DNA of 64,000 bases, from assembly GCF_902500225.1 (NCBI RefSeq), contig NZ_LR722667.1, forward strand, positions 1 to 64,000, in the 5' to 3' direction. The stretch comes from Buttiauxella massiliensis (lineage in GTDB: Bacteria; Pseudomonadota; Gammaproteobacteria; Enterobacterales; Enterobacteriaceae). The notes below the pieces were generated by a model. The model saw only the letters and a program-made list of their open reading frames with translations. It searched no databases and was not told the origin of the DNA. Below are positions 1 to 12,046 of this stretch, piece after piece. How positions within the stretch are numbered: position 1 is the stretch's first letter; the number at the start of each line of letters is the position of its first letter. Made by a program: the position numbers and the translations under genes.

Positions 1-19
1 ATCTGAGATATCAATCCTG

Positions 20-60
20 CGAGTGCCCACACAGATTGTCTGATAAATTGTTAAAGAGCA
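20..60 (-). promoter_or_regulatory. rRNA operon leader with boxA/boxC antitermination signals
   Basis: Read leftward, this is the start of an rRNA operon leader. A boxA match (TGCTCTTTAACAA) lies at 48-60 and a boxC-like GTGTGGGCACTCG at 20-32, the arrangement that loads Nus factors on enteric rrn transcripts. The 16S gene itself lies outside the window to the left. This agrees with the E. coli order in which rrnA follows hemG on the same strand. Confidence 0.9.
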
Positions 61-99
61 GTGAGTTAGACGCTTTCGCTTGCTAACTCGAGGTGGCGT

Positions 100-127
100 A
101 TATTACGCTTTCCTCTTTCAGAGTCAA
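100..127 (-). promoter_or_regulatory. rrn P2 promoter
   Basis: On the minus strand a -35 TTGACT (122-127) and a -10 TAATAT (100-105) are separated by 16 bp. The flanking sequence, with a GC-rich stretch after the -10, resembles the constitutive P2 promoter of enteric rrn operons. It lies about 40 bp upstream of boxA. Confidence 0.85.
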
Positions 128-198
128 GCGTTTATTTTCGCTTTTCATCTGGCTGACGAGCCGGTTTGTAAGCCGTTGTGCCGTGTCAGTGGAGGCGC

Positions 199-226
199 AG
201 TATAGGGATTTTCTGGAAGCTGACAA
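199..226 (-). promoter_or_regulatory. rrn P1 promoter
   Basis: On the minus strand a -35 TTGTCA (221-226) and a -10 TATACT (199-204) are separated by 16 bp and followed by GCGCCTCCACTGACACGG, almost the discriminator and start region of E. coli rrn P1. P1 is the growth-rate and ppGpp controlled promoter. The A/T-rich stretch at about 227-285 is where an UP element and Fis sites would lie; I did not define individual Fis sites. Confidence 0.88.
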
Positions 227-287
227 GTGTTTATTGCAAATAAATGACTGAGCGCATCTTTTTTCATCAAAACGGGTGTTTTGGACA

Positions 288-821
288 CTATTTGACGTTT
301 AAGCGAGCGATTTCGCGGGCGAAACGCGCCACCTGAGGCCAATCTGTATAAACAACTTCTTTGCTAATATCCGTTTCACCGCCTGTCATCTTCATAATCA
401 AACGAATCATCATGCGATCGTACCAGCTATAACGCGGGTAACGCAGCGCACCAGCAAACACTGCACAGTGTTTTGGTTGCCACGGCGAGGTCAGCAAGAA
501 CTTACGCGTATAAGAGTTGGTTTGTGGTGAACGCTTCTCTGGTTTGCGTGCAACCAAGTTTACGGAAAAGAAAGCGCTTGGGATGTTGTTCAGCACTTGC
601 TGATGCTTCTTCACAAACGCCGCAACTGATGAATGAAAATGTCCGTACCGAATAGACGCGCCAATAACGACGCGCTCATAGTTATCCCAGGCAATATCTT
701 TGGTGCGATGCAGATTAACCACATCGCTCTCTACGCCCAGCTCTTTCAGCTCAGATGCTATATAAGAAGCAATCTCGCGAGTTTGACCATCACGGGTCGA
801 AAACAGAATCAAAGTTCTCAC
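288..821 (-). CDS. hemG: Menaquinone-dependent protoporphyrinogen IX oxidase HemG
   Basis: Oxidises protoporphyrinogen IX to protoporphyrin IX, the penultimate step of heme synthesis, passing electrons to quinones at the inner membrane. The 177-residue protein is a flavodoxin-like fold: the N-terminal [11 protein letters not shown] is the FMN phosphate loop and a long insertion (about residues 90-125, rich in Lys/Arg) is typical of HemG rather than ordinary flavodoxins. E. coli HemG is about 181 residues. It lies 12 bp downstream of trkH on the same strand and just upstream of the rrn promoters, as in E. coli. Identification rests on full-length similarity and synteny. Confidence 0.95.
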   Translation of the reverse strand: MRTLILFSTRDGQTREIASYIASELKELGVESDVVNLHRTKDIAWDNYERVVIGASIRYGHFHSSVAAFVKKHQQVLNNIPSAFFSVNLVARKPEKRSPQTNSYTRKFLLTSPWQPKHCAVFAGALRYPRYSWYDRMMIRLIMKMTGGETDISKEVVYTDWPQVARFAREIARLNVK

Positions 822-833
822 TGCAGGCTCCGG

Positions 834-2285
834 TTACTCTCGCCAGAAAGTTGGCGTGAACAGTACGAGTAAGGTAAACACTTCAAGACGGCCAAACAGC
901 ATGTTGGCAATCAGTATCCATTTCGCCACAGGATTCATGCTGGCAAAGTTGTCTGCCACAACACCCAACCCTGGGCCAAGGTTATTTAATGTTGCTGCGA
1001 CGGAAGCAAAGGCCGAGAAGTCATCCACGCCAGTCGCGATGATGGCGAGCATGCTGACGATAAAGACCAGTGCATAAGCAGAGAAGAATCCCCATACCGC
1101 TTCAAGGATACGTTCTGGTAACGCACGGTTCCCAAGCTTAATGCTATACACCGCATTTGGGTGCACCAGGCGTTTAAGTTCGCGGTTACCCTGCTTGAAT
1201 AACAGCAGGATACGAATGACCTTGAGGCCACCACCCGTTGAACCAGCACAGCCGCCTATAAAAGCAGAGCACAGTAACAGCACAGGTAAGAACAGAGGCC
1301 AGCGTGCAATGCTGTCTGTAGTAAATCCCGCAGTTGTCGCCATTGAGACAACCTGGAAGAATGCCTGATTCAGCGTTAACAGTGCCGTCTGGTAAGTATT
1401 ATGGAACCACAATACGAGGGTACAGATAGCCACCAGCGTCAGTTGCACGCCAATGAACATACGGAACTCAGGGTCGCGCCAATAGACTTTTAAATTACGC
1501 CCGCTTAATAAAGAGAAGTGCAGGCCATAGTTACAACCGGAGATCAGTAAGAAGATGGCAATAATAGTGTTAATCGTTGGGCTATCGAAATAGCCGATAC
1601 TGGCATCGTGAGTAGAAAATCCACCAATGGCGATCGTCGCAAAACTGTGGCCTATCGCGTCAAACGCAGGCATACCCGCAAACCAAAGCGCCAGTGCACA
1701 AGCAACCGTTAGCAAGACATAAATGAGCCACAGTGTTTTTGCGGTGTCAGCAATACGCGGGCGCATTTTGTTATCTTTAAGTGGCCCCGGCATTTCAGCG
1801 CGATATAACTGCATGCCACCCACGCCCAGAATTGGCAGAATGGCCACAGCGAGAACAATAATCCCCATACCGCCAAACCATTGCAGCATTTGCCGATAAA
1901 ACAAAATCGCGTGTGGGAGTGTATCCAGCCCAACAAGTGTCGTCGCCCCGGTGGTGGTTAAGCCCGAGAATGATTCAAAGAACGCATCGGTAATAGTGAG
2001 ATTAGGCTGTTCCGCAAAAATAAAGGGCAACGCCCCCACACTCCCCAGCACCGTCCAGAACAATACGACGATCAGAAACCCTTCTCGAGGTTTGAGCTCG
2101 CTTTTCTGTCGCCTGTTAGGCCACCACAAAAAAGAACCAATGAGTAACGCTGCGAAGAAAGTCTGGGTGAAAGCTCGGCCAGCACCATCGCGATAAATTA
2201 AAGCTACCAACCCTGGAATAATCATGGTCACGGAAAAAAGAATAACTAACAGACCAACGATTCGGGTTATGGCGCGAAAATGCAT
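834..2285 (-). CDS. trkH: Trk system potassium uptake protein TrkH
   Basis: Inner-membrane K+ channel subunit that works with the cytoplasmic gating protein TrkA. The 483-residue protein has the four pore-loop repeats of the SKT family, with glycine-rich filter segments such as SGLTTTGATTL, ATIAIGGFSTH, SMATTAGFTTD and TLNNLGPGLG. The reading frame is open 8 codons further upstream, but the second Met (MHFRAITRIVG) matches the E. coli start and gives exactly the E. coli length, so I start at 2285. It forms a unit with hemG downstream and yigZ/pepQ upstream. Function is inferred from near-complete similarity to E. coli TrkH. Confidence 0.96.
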   Translation of the reverse strand: MHFRAITRIVGLLVILFSVTMIIPGLVALIYRDGAGRAFTQTFFAALLIGSFLWWPNRRQKSELKPREGFLIVVLFWTVLGSVGALPFIFAEQPNLTITDAFFESFSGLTTTGATTLVGLDTLPHAILFYRQMLQWFGGMGIIVLAVAILPILGVGGMQLYRAEMPGPLKDNKMRPRIADTAKTLWLIYVLLTVACALALWFAGMPAFDAIGHSFATIAIGGFSTHDASIGYFDSPTINTIIAIFLLISGCNYGLHFSLLSGRNLKVYWRDPEFRMFIGVQLTLVAICTLVLWFHNTYQTALLTLNQAFFQVVSMATTAGFTTDSIARWPLFLPVLLLCSAFIGGCAGSTGGGLKVIRILLLFKQGNRELKRLVHPNAVYSIKLGNRALPERILEAVWGFFSAYALVFIVSMLAIIATGVDDFSAFASVAATLNNLGPGLGVVADNFASMNPVAKWILIANMLFGRLEVFTLLVLFTPTFWRE

Positions 2286-2329
2286 TTCAGCCGCTTCCTT
2301 AACTATCAAAAAATAACGAGAGGGAATTA

Positions 2330-2941
2330 TTATTCAGCCGGCAATAAATGCAATGCACCGCGGCTAAAATCAGCAAGTCTGACTGAAAAATCAGCGAATT
2401 TTGCTTGTGGCAATGCCACACATAATAATACAGATGCTTGAAAATCACTTTGCATCACAATGCCGTCGTACTGCTTGAGCAGAGTTTCGATTCCGGCAAG
2501 CTGTGCGTAGTCACATTGCAAAGTATATTCGGTTAACGGAACTTTGAGCACCGTAGGCAATTGGTTTAGTGCCGCCTGCACACTACCGCCATAGGCTTTC
2601 ACCAAACCGCCTGTTCCGAGTTTGATTCCGCCAGAGTAGCGAACGACTACAGCGGTAATTTCACCAATACCACTTCCCATAAGCTGGGCAAGCATTGGTT
2701 TTCCAGCAGTGCCTGCGGGTTCGTCATCATCAGAAAAGCCTAACTGCTGCGAGTCATTCGGCGCACCAGCCACCCAGGCCCAGCAATGATGCCGGGCATC
2801 CGGGTGTTCAGAACGTGTTTTTTCAAGAAACGCTTTCGCCTCTATTACACCAGTCGTATGCGCGACCAGTGTAATAAAGCGACTTTTCTTGATTTCCTCA
2901 CTGAACGTGACGGACTCAGCAGGAATCAGCCAGCTATCCAT
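2330..2941 (-). CDS. yigZ: YigZ/IMPACT family protein
   Basis: A 203-residue member of the YigZ/IMPACT family (UPF0029 N-terminal domain plus a small C-terminal ferredoxin-like domain). The conserved block ARHHCWAWVAGAP...GFSDDDEPAGTAG is the family signature. Eukaryotic IMPACT regulates the kinase GCN2; the bacterial role is not settled. The start ATG overlaps the pepQ stop as TAATG at 2939-2943, so translation is probably coupled. The pairing of pepQ and yigZ is conserved in E. coli. Enzymatic activity cannot be assigned from sequence. Confidence 0.92.
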   Translation of the reverse strand: MDSWLIPAESVTFSEEIKKSRFITLVAHTTGVIEAKAFLEKTRSEHPDARHHCWAWVAGAPNDSQQLGFSDDDEPAGTAGKPMLAQLMGSGIGEITAVVVRYSGGIKLGTGGLVKAYGGSVQAALNQLPTVLKVPLTEYTLQCDYAQLAGIETLLKQYDGIVMQSDFQASVLLCVALPQAKFADFSVRLADFSRGALHLLPAE

Positions 2942-4272
2942 TACGCCAGTTTCAAATCACGCGTCATGTTTTCAACACTGTTTTCATAAACAATCACGTT
3001 GTCTTCAATGCGAACGCCACCGAAAGGTTTCATTGCTTCAATACGCTGCCAGTCAAAGTGTTTGCTGTACTGGCCTTCGCGCCACGGCGCGAGTAAAGAT
3101 TCAATGAAGTAAATGCCCGGCTCGATAGTCAGAACCATACGCGGTTCCAGAATACGCGTGCAGCGCAGATACGGATATTGAGAAGGGGCAGCAAGGTGCG
3201 TACCGGTGTCATCCTGCATGAAGCCAGCGACATCATGAACCTGCAGACCCAATGGGTGGCCTAAACCGTGTGGCATAAATGGCCCAGTAATACCGGTTTC
3301 TACCATCGCTTCTTCGCTAATGCCCGTTACTAGCTTATGGCGGTTCAGCAGCTTCGCGATACGTTGATGGAACTGAATATGGTAATCGGTGTAACGCACA
3401 CCCGCTTTCAGGGTGTCAATTAACGCAAGTTGCTCGGTGTTAACGTCTTTCACCAATTGAGCATAATCATTGTCGCTATTAGCCGACCAGGTACGTGTTA
3501 AATCAGCCGCATAGCCGTTGTATTCCGCACCAGCATCTAAAAGGAAGCTACGCATTTCCGCAGGAGCGCGATTATCTAATTTGGTGTAATGCAAAACTGC
3601 TGCGTGTTCGTTGAGCGCCACAATATTGCCATATGGCACATCGGTATCGCGGTGTCCGGTTGCAGTCAAATAAGCTAGGTTGATATCGAACTCGCTCATT
3701 CCAGACAAGAAGGCTTCATGAGCTGCCTGATGGCCAACCACTGCGGTTTTCTGCGCTTCACGCATGCACGCCAATTCATAATCTGTTTTATAAGAGCGAT
3801 AGTAATGCAGGTAATCAATCACTCCTTTAGGGTTGACGTTAGCACCCTGAATTTCAAGCTGCACGGCACGCTCTGGTACTGGGCCGATGTAACCGATATT
3901 GCCACGTGCAGCAGGCAATTGGCTGCCAATGCCATCTGCTTTTGGCAAAGCAATCACTTCAATTTCGTCAGTCCAGAAGGATTCTGGCAGCGGCTCAACG
4001 TTGTGCCAGTAATCAACCGGCAAGTAGAACCACAGTTTCGGTTTGTTGACACCATCCACCAGCAGCCAGCAATTTGGCACTTGTGTCACCGGAACCCAGG
4101 CTTTGAATTGTGGGTTAACTTTGAACGGATACGGATGATCATCGAGGAAGACGTTGACCAGCTCGCCCGAGTGAATCAACAGCGCGTCGAGATTAAAACG
4201 CGCCAGAACATTGCGGGTGCGTTCCTGCAAAGTTGCCACATGATCTTTATAAAGTGAGGCCAGTGAATCCAT
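2941..4272 (-). CDS. pepQ: Xaa-Pro dipeptidase (prolidase) PepQ
   Basis: Cytoplasmic metallopeptidase that cleaves dipeptides with a C-terminal proline; the family also hydrolyses some organophosphates. At 443 residues it equals the E. coli length. The pita-bread fold is visible as the C-terminal half with the metal ligands in [17 protein letters not shown] (two Asp), [14 protein letters not shown] (His), TIEPGIYF (Glu) and GVRIEDN (Glu). It is transcribed divergently from fadB across a 194-bp gap that holds the FadR operator, and is translationally coupled to yigZ. Confidence 0.96.
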   Translation of the reverse strand: MDSLASLYKDHVATLQERTRNVLARFNLDALLIHSGELVNVFLDDHPYPFKVNPQFKAWVPVTQVPNCWLLVDGVNKPKLWFYLPVDYWHNVEPLPESFWTDEIEVIALPKADGIGSQLPAARGNIGYIGPVPERAVQLEIQGANVNPKGVIDYLHYYRSYKTDYELACMREAQKTAVVGHQAAHEAFLSGMSEFDINLAYLTATGHRDTDVPYGNIVALNEHAAVLHYTKLDNRAPAEMRSFLLDAGAEYNGYAADLTRTWSANSDNDYAQLVKDVNTEQLALIDTLKAGVRYTDYHIQFHQRIAKLLNRHKLVTGISEEAMVETGITGPFMPHGLGHPLGLQVHDVAGFMQDDTGTHLAAPSQYPYLRCTRILEPRMVLTIEPGIYFIESLLAPWREGQYSKHFDWQRIEAMKPFGGVRIEDNVIVYENSVENMTRDLKLA

Positions 4273-4423
4273 GATTTACCCTTCTGTTTTTTTCATAAAC
4301 TGAACGCCACGCATCTTAGCACACCGTAAAGTTTGCGAACTTATTTCCAGTGGCTGTGATCATCTTTGCAAATATTTAAAGAGTTATTTGCATTTCATTA
4401 ACATCAATTCCACACTCCTCTCC

Positions 4424-4440
4424 ATCTGGTACGACCAGAT
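4424..4440 (+). promoter_or_regulatory. FadR operator of fadBA
   Basis: The 17-bp sequence ATCTGGTACGACCAGAT is a perfect inverted repeat around a central C and matches, from memory, the FadR site in front of E. coli fadB. FadR bound here represses fadBA until long-chain acyl-CoA releases it. It ends 26 bp before the fadB ATG, so it probably covers the start of transcription. Confidence 0.9.
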
Positions 4441-4466
4441 CCCATTGCTGGATTCAGGAGACTGAC

Positions 4467-6656
4467 ATGCTCTACCAAGGTGAAACCTTACATCTCGACT
4501 GGCTGGAAGATGGCATCGCAGAATTGGTATTCGATGCACCCGGCTCAGTGAATAAACTCGACACCGCGACCGTTGCGAGCCTCGGGCACGCGCTGGATGT
4601 GCTGGAAAAGCAGCCGCAGTTAAAAGGCCTACTGCTCAGTTCCAATAAAGCAGCGTTTATTGTCGGTGCAGATATTACCGAATTCCTGTCGCTGTTCCTG
4701 GTTCCTGCGGAACAACTGACTCACTGGCTGCAATTCGCCAACAGCGTTTTCAATCGCCTGGAAGATTTACCGGTCCCGACCATTTCGGCAGTTAATGGTT
4801 ATGCCCTTGGCGGTGGCTGTGAATGTGTGCTGGCAACAGATTACCGTCTGGCCACACCTGATACCCGCATCGGCCTGCCAGAAACCAAACTGGGCATCAT
4901 GCCAGGCTTCGGTGGTTCTGTACGTCTGCCACGTTTACTGGGTGCTGACAGCGCGCTGGAAATTATCACCGCCGGGAAAGATGTCGGCGCGGTTGAAGCG
5001 CAAAAACTCGGTTTAGTTGATGGTGTCGTTAAAACTGAAAAACTGCGCGATGGCGCACTGGCGATACTGCGCCAGGCAATTAATGGCGATCTGGACTGGA
5101 AAGCCAAACGCGCACCGAAGCTGCAACCCCTGAAACTGAGCAAGATCGAAGCCACCATGAGCTTCACCATTGCTAAGAGCATGGTGATGCAGATTGCCGG
5201 TAAGCACTACCCTGCCCCGATGACGGCAGTAAAAACCATTGAAGCCGCGGCGAGAATGGGCCGTGACGAAGCATTACAACTTGAGACTCAAAGTTTCGTG
5301 CCGTTGGCGCGTTCTAATGAGGCCCGTGCGCTGGTCGGTATTTTCCTTAACGACCAATACATAAAAGGTCAGGCGAAGAAGCTGACCAAAAATACCGAAA
5401 CCCCGAAACAGGCAGCCGTTCTTGGCGCCGGGATCATGGGTGGCGGCATTGCTTACCAGTCTGCCTGGAAAGGCGTGCCGGTATTAATGAAGGATATTAA
5501 CGAGAAGTCGCTGGAGCTGGGCATCAACGAAGCCAGCAAGCTGCTGAACAAACAGCTGGAACGCGGAAAAATCGACGGCATGAAGCTGGCGGGAGTGATT
5601 GCCACCATTCATCCAACGCTCGATTACGCCGGTTTTGAGCGTGTCGATGTGGTCGTTGAAGCGGTAGTTGAAAACCCGAAAGTGAAGAAAGCGGTTCTTG
5701 CCGAAGTGGAAGATAAAGTGCGCGCGGATACCGTGCTGGCGTCGAACACCTCGACTATTCCGATTGGCGAACTGGCAAACAGCCTGAAGCGCCCGGAAAA
5801 CTTCTGCGGTATGCACTTCTTCAACCCGGTGCATCGCATGCCATTAGTGGAAGTGATTCGCGGCGAGAAAACGTCTGAGCAAACCATCGCGAAAGTGGTG
5901 GCGTGGGCGAGCAAAATGGGCAAAACGCCAATCGTGGTGAACGACTGCCCGGGCTTCTTCGTTAACCGCGTTCTGTTCCCATACTTTGCAGGCTTTAGCC
6001 AGTTAATGCGCGACGGTGCCGATTTTCGTCAAATCGACAAAGTGATGGAAAAACAGTTCGGTTGGCCAATGGGTCCGGCGTATCTGTTGGATGTGGTCGG
6101 TATTGATACCGCGCACCACGCGCAGGCGGTGATGGCAGCAGGATTCCCACAGCGCATGCAGAAAGATTATCGCGATGCCGTTGATGCGATGTTTGATGCA
6201 GGCCGTTATGGCCAGAAAACCCAGCAGGGTTTCTATCGCTACAAACAAGACAGCAAAGGCAAACCACGTAAAGAGCAGGATGAAGCAACCGTCAGCCTGC
6301 TGGCTGATGTCAGCAAACCACGCCACGACTTCAGCGACGAAGAGATCATTGCCCGCATGATGATCCCAATGGTCAACGAAGTGGTACGTTGCCTGGAAGA
6401 AGGCATTATCGCAAGCCCGGCAGAAGCTGATATGGCTCTGGTTTACGGCCTGGGATTCCCTCCATTCCACGGCGGTGCCTTCCGCTGGTTGGACACCATT
6501 GGCAGCGCCAAATATCTCGATATGGCTCAGCAGTATGAACATCTCGGCCCGCTATACCAGGTGCCAGATGGTTTACGTATAAAAGCGTCCCGTAATGAGC
6601 CGTACTATCCACCGGTTGAAGCCGCGCGCCCAGCCAGTGACCTGAAAAGTGCCTGA
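4467..6656 (+). CDS. fadB: Fatty acid oxidation complex alpha subunit FadB
   Basis: Multifunctional subunit of the aerobic beta-oxidation complex (FadB2FadA2). The N-terminal crotonase domain (about 1-190) supplies enoyl-CoA hydratase and isomerase activities; [10 protein letters not shown] and IGLPETKLG carry the two catalytic glutamates. The second half is 3-hydroxyacyl-CoA dehydrogenase with the NAD loop [10 protein letters not shown] (near 317-326) and the catalytic His in [12 protein letters not shown]. Length 729 equals E. coli FadB. It has a GGAG-type ribosome site (4457-4460), a FadR operator upstream and fadA 9 bp downstream, so FadB and FadA are made together. Confidence 0.97.
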   Translation: MLYQGETLHLDWLEDGIAELVFDAPGSVNKLDTATVASLGHALDVLEKQPQLKGLLLSSNKAAFIVGADITEFLSLFLVPAEQLTHWLQFANSVFNRLEDLPVPTISAVNGYALGGGCECVLATDYRLATPDTRIGLPETKLGIMPGFGGSVRLPRLLGADSALEIITAGKDVGAVEAQKLGLVDGVVKTEKLRDGALAILRQAINGDLDWKAKRAPKLQPLKLSKIEATMSFTIAKSMVMQIAGKHYPAPMTAVKTIEAAARMGRDEALQLETQSFVPLARSNEARALVGIFLNDQYIKGQAKKLTKNTETPKQAAVLGAGIMGGGIAYQSAWKGVPVLMKDINEKSLELGINEASKLLNKQLERGKIDGMKLAGVIATIHPTLDYAGFERVDVVVEAVVENPKVKKAVLAEVEDKVRADTVLASNTSTIPIGELANSLKRPENFCGMHFFNPVHRMPLVEVIRGEKTSEQTIAKVVAWASKMGKTPIVVNDCPGFFVNRVLFPYFAGFSQLMRDGADFRQIDKVMEKQFGWPMGPAYLLDVVGIDTAHHAQAVMAAGFPQRMQKDYRDAVDAMFDAGRYGQKTQQGFYRYKQDSKGKPRKEQDEATVSLLADVSKPRHDFSDEEIIARMMIPMVNEVVRCLEEGIIASPAEADMALVYGLGFPPFHGGAFRWLDTIGSAKYLDMAQQYEHLGPLYQVPDGLRIKASRNEPYYPPVEAARPASDLKSA

Positions 6657-7829
<1,173 letters not shown>

Positions 7830-7857
7830 TCACGTTATTAAGAAAATTTTTCAAAGT

Positions 7858-7879
7858 CCCTGGTGCTAGTGCGCCAGGG
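7858..7879 (+). terminator. Hairpin after fadA
   Basis: CCCTGG at 7858-7863 pairs with CCAGGG at 7874-7879 around a 10-nt loop. No U tract follows directly (CTGCAGAAAAAA), so it may be a 3'-end stabilising hairpin rather than a terminator; the proper terminator comes 30 bp later. Confidence 0.5.
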
Positions 7880-7909
7880 CTGCAGAAAAAATGTTTAGTT
7901 GCCGTTCTT

Positions 7910-7934
7910 CCCGCCTGTCAGGGGCGGGTTTTTT
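7910..7934 (+). terminator. Rho-independent terminator of fadBA
   Basis: CCCGCC (7910-7915) pairs with GGCGGG (7923-7928) and is followed by TTTTTT (7929-7934). It ends just before the ERIC element at 7939. Confidence 0.85.
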
Positions 7935-7938
7935 ATTT

Positions 7939-8063
7939 ATACCCAAAATAATTCGAGTTGCATCAAGGCGACAAGAGAACGAGTCCCGATGAGCTTACAT
8001 GAGTAAGTGATTCGGGTGAGTGAACGTAGTCAACAAAGATGCAGCTTGAAGTATGACGGGTAT
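7939..8063. repeat. ERIC element 1
   Basis: A 125-bp enterobacterial repetitive intergenic consensus element bounded by ATACCC and GGGTAT. The central part shows the ERIC core GAGCTTACATGAGTAAGTGA with a stem variant CCCGA/TCGGG. It lies between the convergent genes fadA and fre and ends 2 nt short of the fre stop codon, so it would form the 3' UTR of the fre transcript. It is in the same orientation as the copy at 28696. Confidence 0.92.
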
Positions 8064-8065
8064 CT

Positions 8066-8767
8066 TTAGATAAACGAAAACGCATCGCCAAACATACGAT
8101 CAACCTGTGCACTACGTTCATTGCAGAACAAGTCGCGGGCAATTTTCGCCATCTCAAAACGCCCGGCAATATAGATATCGTGCCCTGCAAGCGTTCCGTA
8201 ATCCTGCATCACCGCAGTCAGCACAGTGCCAGTACGCCCACGCCAACCTGCTTCAGGTTGTTCAACAACCGCTTCAACACGCAGATTTGGGTGAACCACG
8301 GACAGCGCTTCCAGCTCAGACAGGTCATAAAGATGTTTATCTTCACGGCCGCCCCAGTAAATCGCGATTTCACGTTGTGGATTACGCGCCAGCGCCGTCA
8401 GCAAAATTGAACGCACATAAGAGAAGCCGGTACCGCCAGCAATCAGAATCAACGGACGATCTTCATCGTCGCGCAGCCAGGCATCGCCGTGTGGAATATC
8501 AACAACGATCTCTTTTTCTTTCAAAATACGGTCCATCACGGCCATGGCGTACAGATTAATCTCTGACGCGCCAATGTGCAGCTCGATAAACTCGTGGTCG
8601 CTCGGCGTGGATGCCATGGAGAACGGACGTTTGTCGCGCTCATCCATCACCACCATCAAATACTGCCCGGCCTGAAAGGAGAACTTCGCTTCCGGCAGTA
8701 ATCGAACGCGATATACCGTGTCGGTTATCGCTTCTACCGAGGTCACTTTACAGCTTAAGGTTGTCAT
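8066..8767 (-). CDS. fre: NAD(P)H-flavin reductase Fre
   Basis: Reduces free riboflavin, FMN or FAD with NAD(P)H; the reduced flavin serves ferric reduction, activation of ribonucleotide reductase and, through UbiX/UbiD chemistry, quinone synthesis. The 233-residue protein has the flavin-site motif RPFSMAST and the NAD(P)H-site motif [10 protein letters not shown], then ends in GDAFSFI as family members do. The frame is open 7 codons upstream, but the second Met ([13 protein letters not shown]) reproduces the E. coli start and length, so 8767 is chosen. It lies 47 bp downstream of ubiD on the same strand, the usual enteric pair. Confidence 0.95.
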   Translation of the reverse strand: MTTLSCKVTSVEAITDTVYRVRLLPEAKFSFQAGQYLMVVMDERDKRPFSMASTPSDHEFIELHIGASEINLYAMAVMDRILKEKEIVVDIPHGDAWLRDDEDRPLILIAGGTGFSYVRSILLTALARNPQREIAIYWGGREDKHLYDLSELEALSVVHPNLRVEAVVEQPEAGWRGRTGTVLTAVMQDYGTLAGHDIYIAGRFEMAKIARDLFCNERSAQVDRMFGDAFSFI

Positions 8768-8814
8768 GCTTCCCCTCTGTCGGGTCAATAATGCAAAACC
8801 GTAAAATCCGCCAC

Positions 8815-10299
8815 TCAGGCGTTTTTACTGTCGTCGAAAATAGCCAGCTCATCCCAGATTGCATCAATACGCGCGCATACTTCTGCATCTTTCTTAATAG
8901 GACGACCCCATTCACGTTGGGTTTCCCCAGGCCATTTATTGGTGGCATCCAGTCCCATTTTTGAACCAAGACCGGAAACCGGCGAGGCAAAATCCAGGTA
9001 ATCAATTGGCGTGTTTTCTACCAGTACGGTATCACGCGCCGGGTCCATACGCGTGGTGATGGCCCAAATTACATCGTTCCAGTCACGCGCGTTGACATCA
9101 TCATCACAAACGATGACAAACTTGGTGTACATAAACTGTCGCAGGAAAGACCAGACTCCCATCATCACGCGCTTAGCATGGCCAGCGTATTGCTTCTTGA
9201 TGGTGACAACCGCAAGGCGATAAGAGCAGCCTTCCGGCGGCAGATAAAAATCGACAATTTCCGGGAATTGTTTCTGCAAAATCGGCACAAACACTTCGTT
9301 AAGTGCCACACCCAGAACCGCAGGTTCATCCGGTGGACGTCCGGTGTAAGTTGAGTGATAAATCGCATTCTGCCGCTGGGTAATATGCGTCACGGTAAAT
9401 ACCGGGAAGTCATCTACTTCATTGTAGTAACCCGTGTGGTCACCATATGGCCCTTCCGGTGCCATTTCACCTGGCTCGATATAACCTTCAAGCACAATTT
9501 CCGCACTGGCAGGCACTTCGAGATCGTTGGAAATACACTTCACGACTTCCGTTTTTGTGCCGCGCAGCAAACCAGCAAACGCATATTCGGAAAGCGTATC
9601 AGGCACCGGCGTTACAGCGCCAAGAATAGTGGCAGGATCTGCGCCTAAGGCTACAGAAACAGGGAAACGCTCACCCGGATGTTCCGCACACCACTCCTGA
9701 AAATCAAGTGCGCCGCCGCGATGCGACAGCCAACGCATAATCAGTTTGTTTTTACCAATAAGCTGCTGGCGATAAATGCCCAGATTCTGGCGCTCTTTAT
9801 GCGGGCCACGCGTTACCGTCAAACCCCAGGTAATCAGAGGTGCTGCATCTTCCGGCCAGCATTGCATGATAGGGATGCGCGTCAAATCGACTTCATCACC
9901 CTCAAAGATTTGTTCCTGACAAGGGGCGTTACGCAGGCGCTTAGTCGGCATATTCAGAACTTGTTTAAACTGTGGCAGCTTATCGAACAAGTCGCGGAAA
10001 CCTTTCGGTGGCTCCGGCTCTTTCAGGAAGGCCAGTAATTTACCCACTTCGCGCAGCGCCGACACATCTTCCTGCCCCATCCCCATCGCGACACGTTTTG
10101 GCGTGCCAAACAGGTTGCACAGCACTGGCATGTCATACCCTTTAGGGTTCTCAAATAGCAGCGCAGGGCCATTGGCGCGCAAAGTACGATCGGCAATTTC
10201 AGTCATTTCCAGGTACGGATCGACTGGCATTGCGATACGCTTTAGCTCACCGCGTTGTTCGAGTAGTTCCAGAAAGTCGCGTAGGTCGTGGTATTTCAT
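8815..10299 (-). CDS. ubiD: 4-hydroxy-3-octaprenylbenzoate decarboxylase UbiD
   Basis: Prenylated-FMN dependent decarboxylase of ubiquinone synthesis; it removes the carboxyl group of 3-octaprenyl-4-hydroxybenzoate, using cofactor made by UbiX. The 494-residue protein is within 3 residues of the E. coli enzyme. Conserved stretches include [17 protein letters not shown], the prFMN/metal region [12 protein letters not shown] and [13 protein letters not shown] with the catalytic acid. Start [15 protein letters not shown] matches the E. coli second possible start. fre lies downstream; rfaH is divergent. Confidence 0.96.
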   Translation of the reverse strand: MKYHDLRDFLELLEQRGELKRIAMPVDPYLEMTEIADRTLRANGPALLFENPKGYDMPVLCNLFGTPKRVAMGMGQEDVSALREVGKLLAFLKEPEPPKGFRDLFDKLPQFKQVLNMPTKRLRNAPCQEQIFEGDEVDLTRIPIMQCWPEDAAPLITWGLTVTRGPHKERQNLGIYRQQLIGKNKLIMRWLSHRGGALDFQEWCAEHPGERFPVSVALGADPATILGAVTPVPDTLSEYAFAGLLRGTKTEVVKCISNDLEVPASAEIVLEGYIEPGEMAPEGPYGDHTGYYNEVDDFPVFTVTHITQRQNAIYHSTYTGRPPDEPAVLGVALNEVFVPILQKQFPEIVDFYLPPEGCSYRLAVVTIKKQYAGHAKRVMMGVWSFLRQFMYTKFVIVCDDDVNARDWNDVIWAITTRMDPARDTVLVENTPIDYLDFASPVSGLGSKMGLDATNKWPGETQREWGRPIKKDAEVCARIDAIWDELAIFDDSKNA

Positions 10300-10394
10300 G
10301 CAATTAATCGTAGTCAGGATTTGGCGGTCATTATACGGGCTTCATGCACAGCATGCTGTATTTTTGTTAATAACGCGTAAATGCTTATCTGATG

Positions 10395-10411
10395 ACCAAT
10401 CAGTGATTGGT
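10395..10411. repeat. 17-bp perfect palindrome between ubiD and rfaH
   Basis: ACCAATCA-G-TGATTGGT, with 8-bp arms and a single central base, in the divergent ubiD/rfaH intergenic region. It has the size and symmetry of an operator for a dimeric regulator, but I do not recognise the site. A short GCCGT/ACGGC hairpin followed by CTTTT (10422-10446) lies between it and rfaH. Confidence 0.5.
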
Positions 10412-10483
10412 TATACCTGAGCCGTCTATCCCTGATAACGGCCTTTTGCTATTCTTCCTCGGTTAATGAGGAAAAGAGACACT

Positions 10484-10972
10484 ATGGAATCCTGGTATTT
10501 GTTGTACTGCAAACGAGGTCAATTACTACGGGCGCAAGAGCATCTCGAGCGTCAGGAAGTGAATTGCCTTACCCCGATGATCAAAATTGAAAAGATCGTT
10601 CGAGGCAAACGCACTGCGGTCGATGAACCATTGTTCCCAAACTATATGTTTGTCCGGTTTGACCCTGAAAATATTCATACCACAACCATAAACTCTACGC
10701 GTGGCGTCAGCCATTTCGTTCGTTTCGGCAGCCTGCCGGCTACTGTACCGAGTGATGTGATTGAGCAGCTCATCAGCCACACCCCGGAGAACGTTTTGGA
10801 CCCGGATACGCCGTACGAAGGCGATCGCGTGGTGATAACCGAAGGGGCATTCGAAGGTCTGGAGGCGATTTTTAGCGAACCAGACGGAGAAGCCCGCTCT
10901 ATGCTGCTGCTCAACTTGTTGAATAAACAAGTGATGCAGAGCGTGAAGAATACAGATTTCAAAAAGACGTAA
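10484..10972 (+). CDS. rfaH: Transcription antitermination protein RfaH
   Basis: NusG paralogue recruited to ops sites to help RNA polymerase and ribosomes through long LPS, capsule and fimbrial operons. The 162-residue protein has an N-terminal NGN domain (about 1-100, [20 protein letters not shown]) and a C-terminal KOW-type domain (about 110-162) that switches from helix to barrel in E. coli RfaH. The frame opens 6 codons earlier, but the ATG at 10484 gives the E. coli start and length. It converges with hemB, sharing a terminator. I found no ops element in this window, including before wecA. Confidence 0.96.
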   Translation: MESWYLLYCKRGQLLRAQEHLERQEVNCLTPMIKIEKIVRGKRTAVDEPLFPNYMFVRFDPENIHTTTINSTRGVSHFVRFGSLPATVPSDVIEQLISHTPENVLDPDTPYEGDRVVITEGAFEGLEAIFSEPDGEARSMLLLNLLNKQVMQSVKNTDFKKT

Positions 10973-10973
10973 A

Positions 10974-10999
10974 ATAGGGCCAGCGATTGCTGGCCCTAT
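10974..10999. terminator. Bidirectional terminator between rfaH and hemB
   Basis: An 11-bp perfect stem ATAGGGCCAGC / GCTGGCCCTAT with loop GATT, flanked by AAAA on the left and ATTTTG on the right, so it can terminate both the rightward rfaH and the leftward hemB transcripts. Confidence 0.88.
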
Positions 11000-11008
11000 A
11001 TTTTGACT

Positions 11009-12031
<1,023 letters not shown>

Positions 12032-12046
12032 TTACTTTCTCCTGAT

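Noticed and set aside
3718-4257. 179-codon open frame antisense to pepQ
   Set aside because: Shadow of pepQ, which is complete and conserved over the same interval.
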